A DNA stretch of 64,000 nucleotides from Pseudomonas graminis (GCF_013201545.1 NZ_CP053746.1:434001-498000); one strand, 5' to 3'. Shown: positions 1 through 9,119, numbered from the stretch's first letter. The notes: a model not told the origin generated them from the letters alone. A program made the numbers and translations.

Positions 1-1
1 C

Positions 2-1966
2 GGTACCACCAGTGCTGCGCCGGCCATGCCGGATGGCGACTGGCAGTCCTACGGTCGTACCGCTTTCGGCGATCGCTATTCGCCGCTGTCGCAGATCACC
101 CCGGACAACGTCAGCAAGCTGGTGCCAGCGTGGACCTATCGCACGGGCGACATTCCGGGTCCGAACGATCCGGGTGAAACCACGGCCGAAAACACCCCTC
201 TGAAAGTCAACGGCATGCTCTACGTCTGCACGCCGCATAGCCAGGTCATTGCACTGGACCCGGACACCGGCAAGGAAATCTGGCGCTTCGATCCGAAGAT
301 CAGCAGCGGCAAAGCAGCCAACTTCAAGGGTTGGGCGCACATGACCTGCCGTGGCGTGTCGTATCACGATGACGCCGCCTACGCTGCCACTGCTCCGACC
401 GATGCTGCGGCGCCTGCGCAAAGCCCGGCCGCTCCGGCCGCTGCCACTGCCACTGCCGCCAATAGCTGCCCGCGTCGCATCTTCCTGCCGACCGCCGACA
501 CGCGTCTGATCGCACTGAACGCTGACACCGGCAAAATGTGTGAAGACTTCGGCACCAACGGCTCCATCGACCTGAGCGCCAACATCGGCACATACGCACC
601 GGGCGGCTACTACTCGACGTCGCCACCGGCCGTGACCAAAGACCTCGTGGTCATTGGCGGCCACGTCACCGACAACGTTTCCACCGACGAACCGTCGGGC
701 GTGATCCGTGCGTTCGACGTGCACACAGGCCGTCTGGTCTGGAACTGGGACAGCGGCAATCCGGACGACACCACGCCGATCGCCGAGGGCAAGACCTACA
801 CCCGCAACTCACCCAACATGTGGTCGATGTTCAGCGTCGACGAAAAGCTGGGCATGCTTTACCTGCCAATGGGCAACCAGATGCCTGACCAGTGGGGCGG
901 CAACCGCACCGAAGCCTCGGAGAAATTCAGCGCCGGCCTGGTCGCGCTGGACATCGCCACCGGTCACGTGAAATGGCATTTCCAGTTCACTCACCATGAC
1001 CTGTGGGACATGGACGTCGGCGGTCAGCCAACGCTGATGGACATGAAAACCGCTGACGGCGTGAAGCCTGCTGTTCTGGCTTCGACCAAGCAGGGCAGCA
1101 TCTACGTGCTGGACCGCAGCAACGGTCAGCCCATCGTGCCGATCAACGAAATCCCTGTACCTCAGGGCGCGGTCGCCGGTGATCACACGTCGCCTACCCA
1201 GCCGAAGTCCGACCTGAACTTCATGCCGCCGCCGCTGAAAGAGCGCGACATGTGGGGCGTGACGCCGTTTGATCAGATGCTCTGCCGCATCGACTTCAAA
1301 TCCCTGCGTTATGAAGGCCCGTTCACCCCGCCGTCGCTGCAAGGTTCGCTGGTGTACCCAGGCAACTTCGGCGTGTTCGACTGGGGCGGCATTTCGGTCG
1401 ATCCAGTGCGTCAGATTGCTTTCGTGAACCCGAGCTACATGGCGTTCCGTTCCAAACTGGTGCCGGCGGCTGAAGTCGCAGGCGGCCCGGGTCGCAAGAG
1501 CGAAACCGAAGGCGTGCAGCCAAACAAGGGCGCACCTTACGGCGTGATCCTCGAAGCACTGCTGTCGCCAATGGGTCTGCCCTGCCAGGCGCCAGCATGG
1601 GGTTACGTGGCGGCGGTCGATCTGACCAACCACCAGACCATCTGGAAGCACAAAAACGGCACCGTGCGTGACAGCTCGCCGGTTCCAATCCCGCTGACCA
1701 TGGGCGTTCCAAGCCTGGGCGGCACGTTCATCACCGCCAGCGGTGTGTCGTTCCTCAGCGCAACGCTCGACCAATACCTGCGCGCCTACGACGTTCGTAA
1801 CGGCAAGCAGCTGTGGGAAGGCCGTCTGCCAGCAGGCGCCCAGACCACGCCGATGACCTACACCGGCAAGGACGGCAAGCAATACGTGCTGGTCGTTGCA
1901 GGCGGTCATGGTTCGCTGGGCACCAAGCAGGGCGATTACGTGATCGCCTACAAACTGCCGGACTGA
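2..1966 (+). CDS. gcd: Membrane-bound PQQ-dependent glucose dehydrogenase, C-terminal 654 residues
   Basis: The reading frame is open from the left edge, so the true start and about 150 N-terminal residues (the membrane anchor of an enzyme of about 800 residues) lie outside the window. The enzyme oxidises glucose to gluconolactone in the periplasm with pyrroloquinoline quinone and passes electrons to ubiquinone. Beta-propeller repeats are visible (VIALDPDTGKEIWRFDP, LIALNADTGKMCEDFGTNG), as are the conserved stretches HHDLWDMDVGGQP and TKQGSIYVLDRSNGQPIVP and the ending YVIAYKLPD. An Ala/Pro/Thr-rich low-complexity insert lies between positions about 385 and 465. A terminator follows directly. 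Family assignment is firm; the choice of glucose rather than another polyol as substrate rests on overall resemblance to Gcd. Confidence 0.93.
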   Translation, partial: GTTSAAPAMPDGDWQSYGRTAFGDRYSPLSQITPDNVSKLVPAWTYRTGDIPGPNDPGETTAENTPLKVNGMLYVCTPHSQVIALDPDTGKEIWRFDPKISSGKAANFKGWAHMTCRGVSYHDDAAYAATAPTDAAAPAQSPAAPAAATATAANSCPRRIFLPTADTRLIALNADTGKMCEDFGTNGSIDLSANIGTYAPGGYYSTSPPAVTKDLVVIGGHVTDNVSTDEPSGVIRAFDVHTGRLVWNWDSGNPDDTTPIAEGKTYTRNSPNMWSMFSVDEKLGMLYLPMGNQMPDQWGGNRTEASEKFSAGLVALDIATGHVKWHFQFTHHDLWDMDVGGQPTLMDMKTADGVKPAVLASTKQGSIYVLDRSNGQPIVPINEIPVPQGAVAGDHTSPTQPKSDLNFMPPPLKERDMWGVTPFDQMLCRIDFKSLRYEGPFTPPSLQGSLVYPGNFGVFDWGGISVDPVRQIAFVNPSYMAFRSKLVPAAEVAGGPGRKSETEGVQPNKGAPYGVILEALLSPMGLPCQAPAWGYVAAVDLTNHQTIWKHKNGTVRDSSPVPIPLTMGVPSLGGTFITASGVSFLSATLDQYLRAYDVRNGKQLWEGRLPAGAQTTPMTYTGKDGKQYVLVVAGGHGSLGTKQGDYVIAYKLPD

Positions 1967-2000
1967 TCCGCTTCACTGATTAGTGTCGTGCAGTAACAGA

Positions 2001-2033
2001 AAAGGCGGTCCCGAAAGGTGACCGCCTTTTTTT
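2001..2033 (+). terminator. Rho-independent terminator of gcd
   Basis: A perfect 10-bp stem (AAAGGCGGTC at 2001-2010 with GACCGCCTTT at 2020-2029) is followed by a run of T residues. It lies 34 bases after the gcd stop codon. Confidence 0.9.
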
Positions 2034-2085
2034 CTGCGCATTGAAAAGTGGTTTAGCGTGAAGGGGACTGGCGAGGCACGAATCT

Positions 2086-2517
2086 CTACCTCTCGATCAC
2101 CTCACCACGCTGGGGCGCCAGCCGGGCAATGAAGCGATTCTGCGTCGTGACCGGAATGTGCTGCTCGTTCATCGCATCGATGAGGTTCTCGACCAGCGCA
2201 TTGAAATCGCTGCGGCTGAGGTTCATGCCCTTATGCGCTTCGGCCAGGGTGTCACCGGTATACGTGCAGGGCCCGCCGGCCTCGACGCAAAACTTCTCCA
2301 CCAGTTTGTCGCGCACCCGGACGATGTCGACCTTGGCGAAGTATTTATAGATGCGGTCATCCTTCGCGATGTGCAGCAGCATGCCTTCGACGATTTTCTG
2401 GATCCCGGCGCGCTGGCCCAGGTCCTGATAAAGGCTGTCGTCCCTGGCGGGCTGTTGGGCGCAACCCACCAGCAGCGACAGACTGAGCCCGACGATCAGC
2501 CACAACGACCGCCCCAT
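2086..2517 (-). CDS. Group I truncated hemoglobin, predicted lipoprotein
   Basis: 143 residues. A hydrophobic N-terminus ends in the lipobox LVGC (Cys19), so the protein is predicted to be exported and lipid-anchored, which is unusual for a globin. The globin part starts LYQDLGQRAGIQKIV and has a DRIYKYF stretch and the motif AEAHKGM, where His95 is the expected proximal heme ligand. Truncated globins bind O2 or NO; no reaction can be assigned here. It is the last gene of a four-gene minus-strand cluster. Its ATG overlaps the stop of the DUF3034 gene by one base (TGATG), which points to translational coupling. The family call is good; location outside the cytoplasm is inferred from the lipobox. 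Confidence 0.85.
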   Translation of the reverse strand: MGRSLWLIVGLSLSLLVGCAQQPARDDSLYQDLGQRAGIQKIVEGMLLHIAKDDRIYKYFAKVDIVRVRDKLVEKFCVEAGGPCTYTGDTLAEAHKGMNLSRSDFNALVENLIDAMNEQHIPVTTQNRFIARLAPQRGEVIER

Positions 2518-3422
2518 CAGAAACTCCCCTGCACGGAAAGGTAGGTGCCGTTCTGGTTGTCCAGCGTGGCGATTTCACCGAGCCGGGCGTAGGCCATCAC
2601 CACGGAAACATGCTTGTTGGGGAACCAGCCGACGAAGAAATCCGCCCAGTCGCTTTCTCCGGCGAATGAGAGGTTATCGGGCTTCTCGCGGTAGTCCATG
2701 CCCACCGCCCAGTGCGGGTTGAACAAGATGGCTGCACCGCCCTCTTTCAGCACGCTGCGGGTATCCCGTCGGTCGCCGCCGAAGCCCATCAATCCGGTTT
2801 CATTGGCGCGGCTGTAACGCAGGCCCGCGTTGACCACCACGTTGTAGCCAAAGGCCGCGCCCATAAATAAACGGCTCGCCGTGACATAGCCCTCGACATC
2901 CGAATCCCGCTTGGCGCCCACCAGGCTGGGGATGAGGAAATCGTTCTGGTGTTTGTATTCCAGACCTGCCGACACCTGCGGCAACTGATCGTAAATCAGG
3001 TCACCGAACAGGCGGACCTTCACGCCAAAAATGTCTTGGGTGAGGTTGTCTTCCGGAAGATTGAGCTTGCTGACCAGTGAGCCCAGATCGAAGCGCTGGT
3101 GGGCGTAGGAAATCTCGACGCGATTACCATAGGAAGCCGCAGCGCCAACCACATCCAGGGTGTAGTCCGGCAAGTCGACGTGGGTCGCGAACGCGTTGCC
3201 GCCCCACTCGCCCTGCTCGTCATACCCGGCCAGCATGGCCCAGGGAATGATCCCGCCGCCTGCGCCGCCTTCGATGCTGCTGGCGCCACCCGTGGCAATC
3301 AGTCGCCCCTGTTCGGCTTCAGCCGCTGGCGCCACCCACGTCGCGCAGGCTCCAACCACGCTTGCCAGTACCACGGGGTTCAAATACGTCGAAAGGCTTC
3401 GTGCCATAGATCGTTGTTCCAT
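2517..3422 (-). CDS. DUF3034 family protein, probable exported outer-membrane protein
   Basis: 301 residues. The ATG at 3422 overlaps the stop of the upstream GGDEF-EAL gene by one base. The N-terminus carries a signal peptide ending near APAAEAE. The mature part has alternating polar and apolar stretches (YGNRVEISYAHQRFDLG, VSAGLEYKHQNDF, VVVNAGLRYSRANETG) and ends in an aromatic residue (VQGSF), the pattern of a small outer-membrane beta-barrel. I recognise the family (DUF3034), but no function is established for it. Its fixed position between a c-di-GMP gene and a globin suggests a shared pathway. A downstream ATG at residue 6 (MARSL) is an alternative start. Confidence 0.75.
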   Translation of the reverse strand: MEQRSMARSLSTYLNPVVLASVVGACATWVAPAAEAEQGRLIATGGASSIEGGAGGGIIPWAMLAGYDEQGEWGGNAFATHVDLPDYTLDVVGAAASYGNRVEISYAHQRFDLGSLVSKLNLPEDNLTQDIFGVKVRLFGDLIYDQLPQVSAGLEYKHQNDFLIPSLVGAKRDSDVEGYVTASRLFMGAAFGYNVVVNAGLRYSRANETGLMGFGGDRRDTRSVLKEGGAAILFNPHWAVGMDYREKPDNLSFAGESDWADFFVGWFPNKHVSVVMAYARLGEIATLDNQNGTYLSVQGSF

Positions 3423-5773
3423 CAATGCACCGTCATGCGTGGGGGGAGCTGGGACTGCGCGATCCAGGCTTCGAATGCACTCGCACTCAGCGGCCGGCTG
3501 ATCAGGTAGCCCTGGGCGGTGTCGCAGTGCCAGCGCTCCAGCAAGCGCAGGCTATGGTCGTATTCGACGCCCTCGGCGACCACCTTCAGACCGAGGTTGT
3601 GGCTCATCTCGATGGTCGAGCGCACGATCACGGCGTCTTCACTGGTTTCATCCAGATCGCGCACGAAGGACTGATCGATCTTCAATTCCTGCACCGGCAG
3701 CCGCTTAAGGTGCGCCAGCGAGGAATAACCGGTGCCGAAATCATCCACCGACAGGCTGATGCCGAATTCGCGCAGGCGATTGAGCACTTTCAGCGATTGC
3801 TCGGGCTCGCGCATGATCGCACTTTCGGTGATCTCGAAAATCAGCTGTTCGGCCGGCACGCGGTACAGCTTGAGCAGCGCAGAAACGCGGTCAGCCAGAT
3901 TGCCATCCAACAGGTCGTCCGCCGAGATGTTCACCGAGACCTGCAGAATCAGACCGCGCTGGGCCCATTCGGCCAATTGGCGCAGCGCCTCTTCGATCAC
4001 CCAGTTGGTGAGAATCTGAATGCTGCCGGTGCGTTCTGCGAGCACGATGAACTCAGCCGGCGATACCGAGCCGAATTGCGGGTGCTGCCAGCGCAGCAAA
4101 GCTTCAGCCTGGGTGACCCGGCCGTTGCGAATGTCCAGTTTGGGCTGGTAATGCAGTGACAGTTCGCCGTTGCGCGCCGCCAGACGCAGGTCGCGGATCA
4201 GGCTGATCTGGCGCAAGTGAGCCACATCCCGACCGTCCACATAGACCTGCAGACGTCCCGGCAACTGCGCCGCATCCTGCCGGGCGATGGACGCACGTCT
4301 GAGCAGCTCGGTTGCCGAATCGCCGTTGGCCGGGTAGGCCGCGATGCCGATGCAGGCATCCATCGCGATGTCCTGCTCGCCGATGCGCTGCGGCTTGATC
4401 AGCAAACCCTGCAGCCGGTCAGCCACCGCGACGGCGCTGTCGGTTTCAGCGTTTTGCACCAGCAACAGAAATTCGTTATCGGAGAGCCGCGCCACCGTAT
4501 CGCCGGGACGCAGCGGCAATTGAAGCTGCGCGCTGATGATTCGCAGCAGTTGCTCAATGCCTTCGAGCCCGACGTTGGCGCCGATCGCTCGGAAGTTATC
4601 GATGCCCAGATAAAGCAGGGCCACTGGCCGCTGAGCAACGACCGCACTGCCCAGGCGCTCCATGACCAACGCGCGATTGGGCAGACCGGTGAGCGGATCA
4701 TGCAGGGCGTTGTGCGCCAGTTGCAGCTCACGCTCGGCGATCCCGCTCTGCATCGAATTGATGGCGCTGGCGAGCAGCCCCAGTTCGTCCCTGCGATCCA
4801 GCACCACCGGCGTGGCGTAATCACCCTCGCCGATACGCCGCGCCGCCTGGGCCAGGGCACTCACCGGTCGCGACAGGCTGCGCGCCAACAACAACGCGCC
4901 GACCAGCGAACCGGCCAGGGCGACGACGGTGATCCAGAACAGCGTCTTGTCCAGCGGCGCGAAAGCCTGCATGGCCTGATCCAGCGGGCTTTGCAGCAGG
5001 GCCACGACCTCGCCGTCGCCGCTGCTGATGCTCCCCAGCCGCAGGGTTTTGCTCAAAAAACTCTGGCTCTGATGCTCGGTCATCTGCATCTCGTCGCTGG
5101 GCGGATTCATCATCACGCTGCGCAGACTGTCGAACAGCGTGTCCGGCTGGGTACTGATCATCTGGCCCGGCTGGTTTTGCACGATCGACAGAAACGACAC
5201 CTGCAAACCGCTCAACGAGCGCAGTTCCTGCGCCAGATCACCGTCCATGCTGAAACCCATCACCACGCGGGCAATCGGCAGCGGTGCGAGCACGGTGCTG
5301 TCGACTAGCAAGTGCGGCTGCCCCTGCAACGGCACGATCAGCATCGATTGATTCTTGCCCTTGAGGTCACGCAACGCCTGGATGTAGGGGAACGGCGAAC
5401 CTTCTGGAATCTGCGCGACGGTGCTGGCCATCACCGTGCCGTCCATGCCCAGCAGGAACATGTCACTGGCGTTGATTCGGGCGCCGTGGTTGAGCAGCAC
5501 CGAACGAATGGTTGCCGAGTCCGCGGATGCCACAGCGTCACGGAAACCGAAGTCTGTGGACAACAACTGCACGGCGTCCCGCAGCCGCTTGCCGCGCATT
5601 TCCAGCAAGCCTTCAAACACCCGGGTGCCGACTTCGAGCTGCGCCTGGGCCTGGTTGCGCACAGCGTCCTGGGTGGCGGCTTTCACCGCAATAAACACGG
5701 CGAAGACCACGATCAGCAGCAGCATGATCAACACGCCGGCAATCCGCGCCTGAAAGCTGATGCGCACCTTCAT
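3422..5773 (-). CDS. Membrane-bound HAMP-GGDEF-EAL protein, probable c-di-GMP phosphodiesterase
   Basis: 783 residues. In order: TM helix near residues 8-28, a periplasmic sensor domain of about 240 residues, a second TM helix (LFWITVVALAGSLVGALLLA), HAMP, GGDEF-like domain, EAL domain. The GGDEF signature is degenerate (SDNEF), so cyclase activity is unlikely. The EAL domain keeps its catalytic set: EALLRW, VSVNIS, FEITES, DDFGTGYSS, LKIDQSF, VVAEGVE and AQGYL. The expected activity is hydrolysis of c-di-GMP to pGpG, controlled by a periplasmic signal. The start overlaps the cupredoxin gene by four bases (ATGA). Domain assignment is firm; the signal sensed is unknown. Confidence 0.92.
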   Translation of the reverse strand: MKVRISFQARIAGVLIMLLLIVVFAVFIAVKAATQDAVRNQAQAQLEVGTRVFEGLLEMRGKRLRDAVQLLSTDFGFRDAVASADSATIRSVLLNHGARINASDMFLLGMDGTVMASTVAQIPEGSPFPYIQALRDLKGKNQSMLIVPLQGQPHLLVDSTVLAPLPIARVVMGFSMDGDLAQELRSLSGLQVSFLSIVQNQPGQMISTQPDTLFDSLRSVMMNPPSDEMQMTEHQSQSFLSKTLRLGSISSGDGEVVALLQSPLDQAMQAFAPLDKTLFWITVVALAGSLVGALLLARSLSRPVSALAQAARRIGEGDYATPVVLDRRDELGLLASAINSMQSGIAERELQLAHNALHDPLTGLPNRALVMERLGSAVVAQRPVALLYLGIDNFRAIGANVGLEGIEQLLRIISAQLQLPLRPGDTVARLSDNEFLLLVQNAETDSAVAVADRLQGLLIKPQRIGEQDIAMDACIGIAAYPANGDSATELLRRASIARQDAAQLPGRLQVYVDGRDVAHLRQISLIRDLRLAARNGELSLHYQPKLDIRNGRVTQAEALLRWQHPQFGSVSPAEFIVLAERTGSIQILTNWVIEEALRQLAEWAQRGLILQVSVNISADDLLDGNLADRVSALLKLYRVPAEQLIFEITESAIMREPEQSLKVLNRLREFGISLSVDDFGTGYSSLAHLKRLPVQELKIDQSFVRDLDETSEDAVIVRSTIEMSHNLGLKVVAEGVEYDHSLRLLERWHCDTAQGYLISRPLSASAFEAWIAQSQLPPRMTVH

Positions 5774-6441
5774 TCGTGGGCCGCTTTATGGAAGGCGTCG
5801 CCGAACGCACTGGAGGGCGGCGCGGCGGGGGTGTTCTCGGCATTGGGCTGTACGGCGATGCTGAACCGCTGTTTGAGGCCACCGGCCGGAATGTCGATCT
5901 CGCCGCCGGACACCGGCAGCATGTCGGGGGCCTGCGGGTGCCAGAGGGTGACGGTGTAGTGACCGGCGGGCACTTGATCCAGGGTCAGCGTGCCCTTGTC
6001 GTTGCTCACGCCGAACCAGCCATCGTCGCTGACGTACACGTAACCGAGCATGTTGTCGTGCACGTTGCAGCCGAGCACCACCACGCCCGGCTTGTCGAAC
6101 AGCACGGGGGCCGACGGTGTGCCGCCATACAACCGCAGTTCGAAACGCTTGGGCGTCGAGAACGAATACACCTGATGGCGGATCTGATCGCTGTTGGGAA
6201 AACTGATTTGGGTACCGGTGCGCACCGCCAGCACATGGGGGGCAAATTGCACATCGCGCTGGTCCATGTCGGCTTTCAGCGACCCCCCAGGCGGCGCAGT
6301 AGCACCGCGCAGGGTGAGCACCGCGTCGGGAAGCGGCTTGCCCTGGGCATCAACGAATTCGGCGGACAGGCTGGCCGCATGGGCGAAGTTGCCATACAGA
6401 GCGGTTACAACCAGCAACAACGAAATAAAAACACGGCGCAT
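5770..6441 (-). CDS. Periplasmic cupredoxin-like protein (methylamine-utilisation-type annotation)
   Basis: 223 residues from the ATG at 6441. An in-frame TTG at 6471 gives ten extra residues, but the ATG directly precedes a clean signal peptide (MRRVFISLLLVVTALYGNFAHA). The protein has the layout of a plastocyanin-like domain: a conserved His in RHQVYSFS and a GCNVHDNMLGYVYV loop supplying Cys, His and Met, matching a type 1 copper site. The second half (LTLDQVPAGHYTVTLWHP) looks like a carboxypeptidase-regulatory-like fold. Such proteins are often labelled 'methylamine utilization', but no methylamine dehydrogenase genes are nearby. It is the first gene of the four-gene cluster, so it may handle the redox signal or metal for the partner genes (inference). 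Confidence 0.75.
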   Translation of the reverse strand: MRRVFISLLLVVTALYGNFAHAASLSAEFVDAQGKPLPDAVLTLRGATAPPGGSLKADMDQRDVQFAPHVLAVRTGTQISFPNSDQIRHQVYSFSTPKRFELRLYGGTPSAPVLFDKPGVVVLGCNVHDNMLGYVYVSDDGWFGVSNDKGTLTLDQVPAGHYTVTLWHPQAPDMLPVSGGEIDIPAGGLKQRFSIAVQPNAENTPAAPPSSAFGDAFHKAAHE

Positions 6442-6642
6442 GACAGATGTTCCAGACAGCGAGGCCCGCAAAGAGAGCCTACTTGGCGATGATTTCCAGC
6501 GTAGCCCACGGATCGGAGGTCGGCGATATCAGACGGACTTCCGGCAAAGCACATGGCCATCACCTATTGGAGGCCACGGCCTGGCGCAACGCCACATATG
6601 CTTTTAAATCGGCCTGCTTAGTCATTGCTATCGACCGGCGCT

Positions 6643-6671
6643 ATTGAAACCTGAGGCCATCCGCCCCATCT
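6643..6671 (+). promoter_or_regulatory. Sigma-32 (RpoH) heat-shock promoter of lon
   Basis: The -35 element ATTGAAA (6643-6649) and the -10 element CCCCATCT (6664-6671) are separated by 14 bases. This fits the heat-shock consensus CTTGAAA-N(11-16)-CCCCATNT with one -35 mismatch. The predicted start site is about 20 bases before the lon ATG. Confidence 0.8.
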
Positions 6672-6701
6672 AAGGCTCATCTCCATTTATGCAGGTGCCC
6701 C

Positions 6702-9119
6702 ATGAGCGACCAGCAATCCGACGCCAACCAGCCGCACCCCGACGACGACCACGAGCACGAAATCCTCGGTTCTGACGGAAAGAGCCTCGCCCTGCCCAGC
6801 CAGAATCTGCCGGATCAGGTGTACATCATCCCGATCCACAACCGTCCGTTCTTCCCCGCGCAAGTGCTGCCGGTCATCGTCAATGAAGAGCCCTGGGCCG
6901 AAACGCTGGAGCTGGTCAGCAAGTCTGATCACCACTCGCTGGCGCTGTTTTTCATGGACACCCCGCCCGACGACCCGCGTCATTTCGACACCAAGGCGTT
7001 GCCGGAGTACGGCACGCTGGTCAAGGTGCACCACGCCAGCCGTGAAAACGGCAAGCTGCAGTTCGTCGCCCAGGGCCTGAGCCGTGTGCGCATCAAGACC
7101 TGGCTCAAGCACCATCGTCCGCCGTTTCTGGTGGAGGTCGAATACCCGCACCAGCCCAACGAGCCGACCGACGAGGTCAAGGCCTACGGCATGGCGCTGA
7201 TCAATGCGATCAAGGAGCTGCTGCCCCTCAACCCGCTGTACAGCGAAGAGTTGAAGAACTACCTCAATCGCTTCAGCCCCAACGACCCTTCGCCGCTGAC
7301 CGACTTCGCCGCCGCCCTGACCTCCGCCACTGGCGTCGAGCTGCAGCAGGTGCTCGATTGCGTGCCCGTGCTCAAGCGCATGGAAAAAGTCCTGCCGATG
7401 CTGCGCAAGGAAGTGGAAGTCGCGCGCCTGCAGAAAGAAATCTCCGCGGAAGTGAACCGCAAGATCGGCGAACATCAGCGTGAGTTCTTCCTCAAGGAAC
7501 AGCTGAAGGTCATCCAGCAGGAATTGGGGTTGACCAAGGATGATCGCAGCGCTGACATCGAACAGTTCGAAGAGCGTCTGGTGGGAAAAACCCTTCCGGC
7601 GCAGGCGCGCAAGCGCATCGACGAAGAGATCAACAAGCTGTCGGTGCTTGAAACCGGTTCGCCGGAATACGCCGTCACTCGCAACTATCTGGACTGGGCT
7701 AGCTCAGTGCCGTGGGGCGTGTGTGGTGACGACAAGCTCGACCTGAAACACGCGCGCAAAGTGCTGGATCAGCACCACGCCGGCCTCGACGATATCAAGA
7801 GCCGCATCCTCGAATTCCTCGCCGTCGGCGCCTACAAAGGCGAAATCTCCGGCTCCATCGTGCTGCTGGTCGGCCCGCCGGGGGTGGGTAAAACCAGTGT
7901 CGGCAAATCGATCGCAGAATCCCTGGGCCGTCCGTTCTACCGTTTCAGCGTCGGCGGCATGCGCGACGAGGCCGAAATCAAGGGTCACCGTCGCACTTAC
8001 ATCGGCGCCCAACCGGGCAAGCTGGTGCAGGCGCTGAAAGACGTGGAAGTGATGAACCCGGTCATCATGCTCGACGAGATCGACAAGATGGGCCAGAGCT
8101 TCCAGGGCGACCCGGCCTCGGCGCTGCTTGAAACCCTGGACCCGGAACAGAACGTCGAATTCCTCGACCACTATCTGGACCTGCGGCTTGATCTCTCGAA
8201 GGTGCTGTTCATTTGCACCGCGAACACCCTGGACTCGATCCCTGGCCCGTTGCTGGACCGGATGGAAGTGATTCGCCTGTCCGGCTACATCACTGAAGAA
8301 AAGCTCGCCATCGCCAAGCGCCATCTGTGGCCCAAGCAACTGGCCAAGGCCGGCGTCTCAAAAAACAGCCTGATGATCAGCGACAGTGCATTGCGCGCGG
8401 TCATTGAAGGGTATGCGCGAGAAGCCGGTGTGCGGCAGCTGGAAAAACAGCTAGGCAAACTGGTGCGCAAGGCCGTCGTCAAGCTGCTGGACAACCCGGA
8501 CACCGGGGTCAAGATCGGCCCTAAAGAGCTGGAGGCCTCGCTGGGCATGGCGGTCTTCCGCAACGAACAAGTGCTGTCGGGCACCGGCGTAATCACCGGT
8601 CTGGCCTGGACCAGCATGGGTGGCGCGACGCTGCCCATCGAAGCGACGCGCATTCATACGCTCAACCGCGGCTTCAAGCTCACCGGCCAGTTAGGCGACG
8701 TGATGAAGGAATCCGCCGAAATCGCCTACAGCTACGTCAGCTCTAATCTGGCGAAGTTTGGCGGCGATAAAAGCTTCTTCGACGAAGCCTTCGTTCACCT
8801 TCACGTGCCTGAAGGTGCGACGCCGAAAGACGGGCCAAGTGCCGGTGTGACGATGGCCAGCGCGCTGCTGTCCCTGGCGCGTAACCAGGCGCCGAAAAAA
8901 GGCGTGGCGATGACCGGTGAACTGACCCTGACCGGGCATGTACTGCCCATCGGCGGCGTGCGGGAGAAAGTGATTGCGGCGCGTCGGCAGAAGATTTACG
9001 AGCTGATCCTGCCGGAGGCCAACCGCGGCAACTTCGAAGAACTGCCGGATTACCTGAAAGAAGGCATCACCGCGCACTTCGCCAAACGTTTTGCGGATGT
9101 GGCGAAGATATTGTTTTAA
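6702..9119 (+). CDS. lon: ATP-dependent protease Lon (LonA type)
   Basis: 805 residues, full length for LonA. In order: an acidic His/Asp-rich N-terminal tail of about 30 residues, the substrate-binding LON N-domain, a coiled-coil region, an AAA+ module with Walker A GPPGVGKTS (about residue 390) and Walker B VIMLDEIDK, then the protease domain with catalytic Ser in PKDGPSAGV (about residue 712) and Lys in REKVIAA (about residue 755). It degrades misfolded and specific regulatory proteins in the cytoplasm. The gene stands alone rather than in clpP-clpX-lon-hupB, so it is probably the second Lon of the genome. A sigma-32 promoter precedes it. Confidence 0.95.
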   Translation: MSDQQSDANQPHPDDDHEHEILGSDGKSLALPSQNLPDQVYIIPIHNRPFFPAQVLPVIVNEEPWAETLELVSKSDHHSLALFFMDTPPDDPRHFDTKALPEYGTLVKVHHASRENGKLQFVAQGLSRVRIKTWLKHHRPPFLVEVEYPHQPNEPTDEVKAYGMALINAIKELLPLNPLYSEELKNYLNRFSPNDPSPLTDFAAALTSATGVELQQVLDCVPVLKRMEKVLPMLRKEVEVARLQKEISAEVNRKIGEHQREFFLKEQLKVIQQELGLTKDDRSADIEQFEERLVGKTLPAQARKRIDEEINKLSVLETGSPEYAVTRNYLDWASSVPWGVCGDDKLDLKHARKVLDQHHAGLDDIKSRILEFLAVGAYKGEISGSIVLLVGPPGVGKTSVGKSIAESLGRPFYRFSVGGMRDEAEIKGHRRTYIGAQPGKLVQALKDVEVMNPVIMLDEIDKMGQSFQGDPASALLETLDPEQNVEFLDHYLDLRLDLSKVLFICTANTLDSIPGPLLDRMEVIRLSGYITEEKLAIAKRHLWPKQLAKAGVSKNSLMISDSALRAVIEGYAREAGVRQLEKQLGKLVRKAVVKLLDNPDTGVKIGPKELEASLGMAVFRNEQVLSGTGVITGLAWTSMGGATLPIEATRIHTLNRGFKLTGQLGDVMKESAEIAYSYVSSNLAKFGGDKSFFDEAFVHLHVPEGATPKDGPSAGVTMASALLSLARNQAPKKGVAMTGELTLTGHVLPIGGVREKVIAARRQKIYELILPEANRGNFEELPDYLKEGITAHFAKRFADVAKILF

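Noticed and set aside
809..1909. Long minus-strand frame opposite gcd
   Set aside because: It is the antisense of a well-supported dehydrogenase; codon pattern follows the GC-rich third position of the plus-strand gene and no family is recognisable.
4217..5308. Plus-strand frame of 363 codons opposite the GGDEF-EAL gene
   Set aside because: His/Gln/Arg-rich translation typical of antisense to a GC-rich gene, with no domain.
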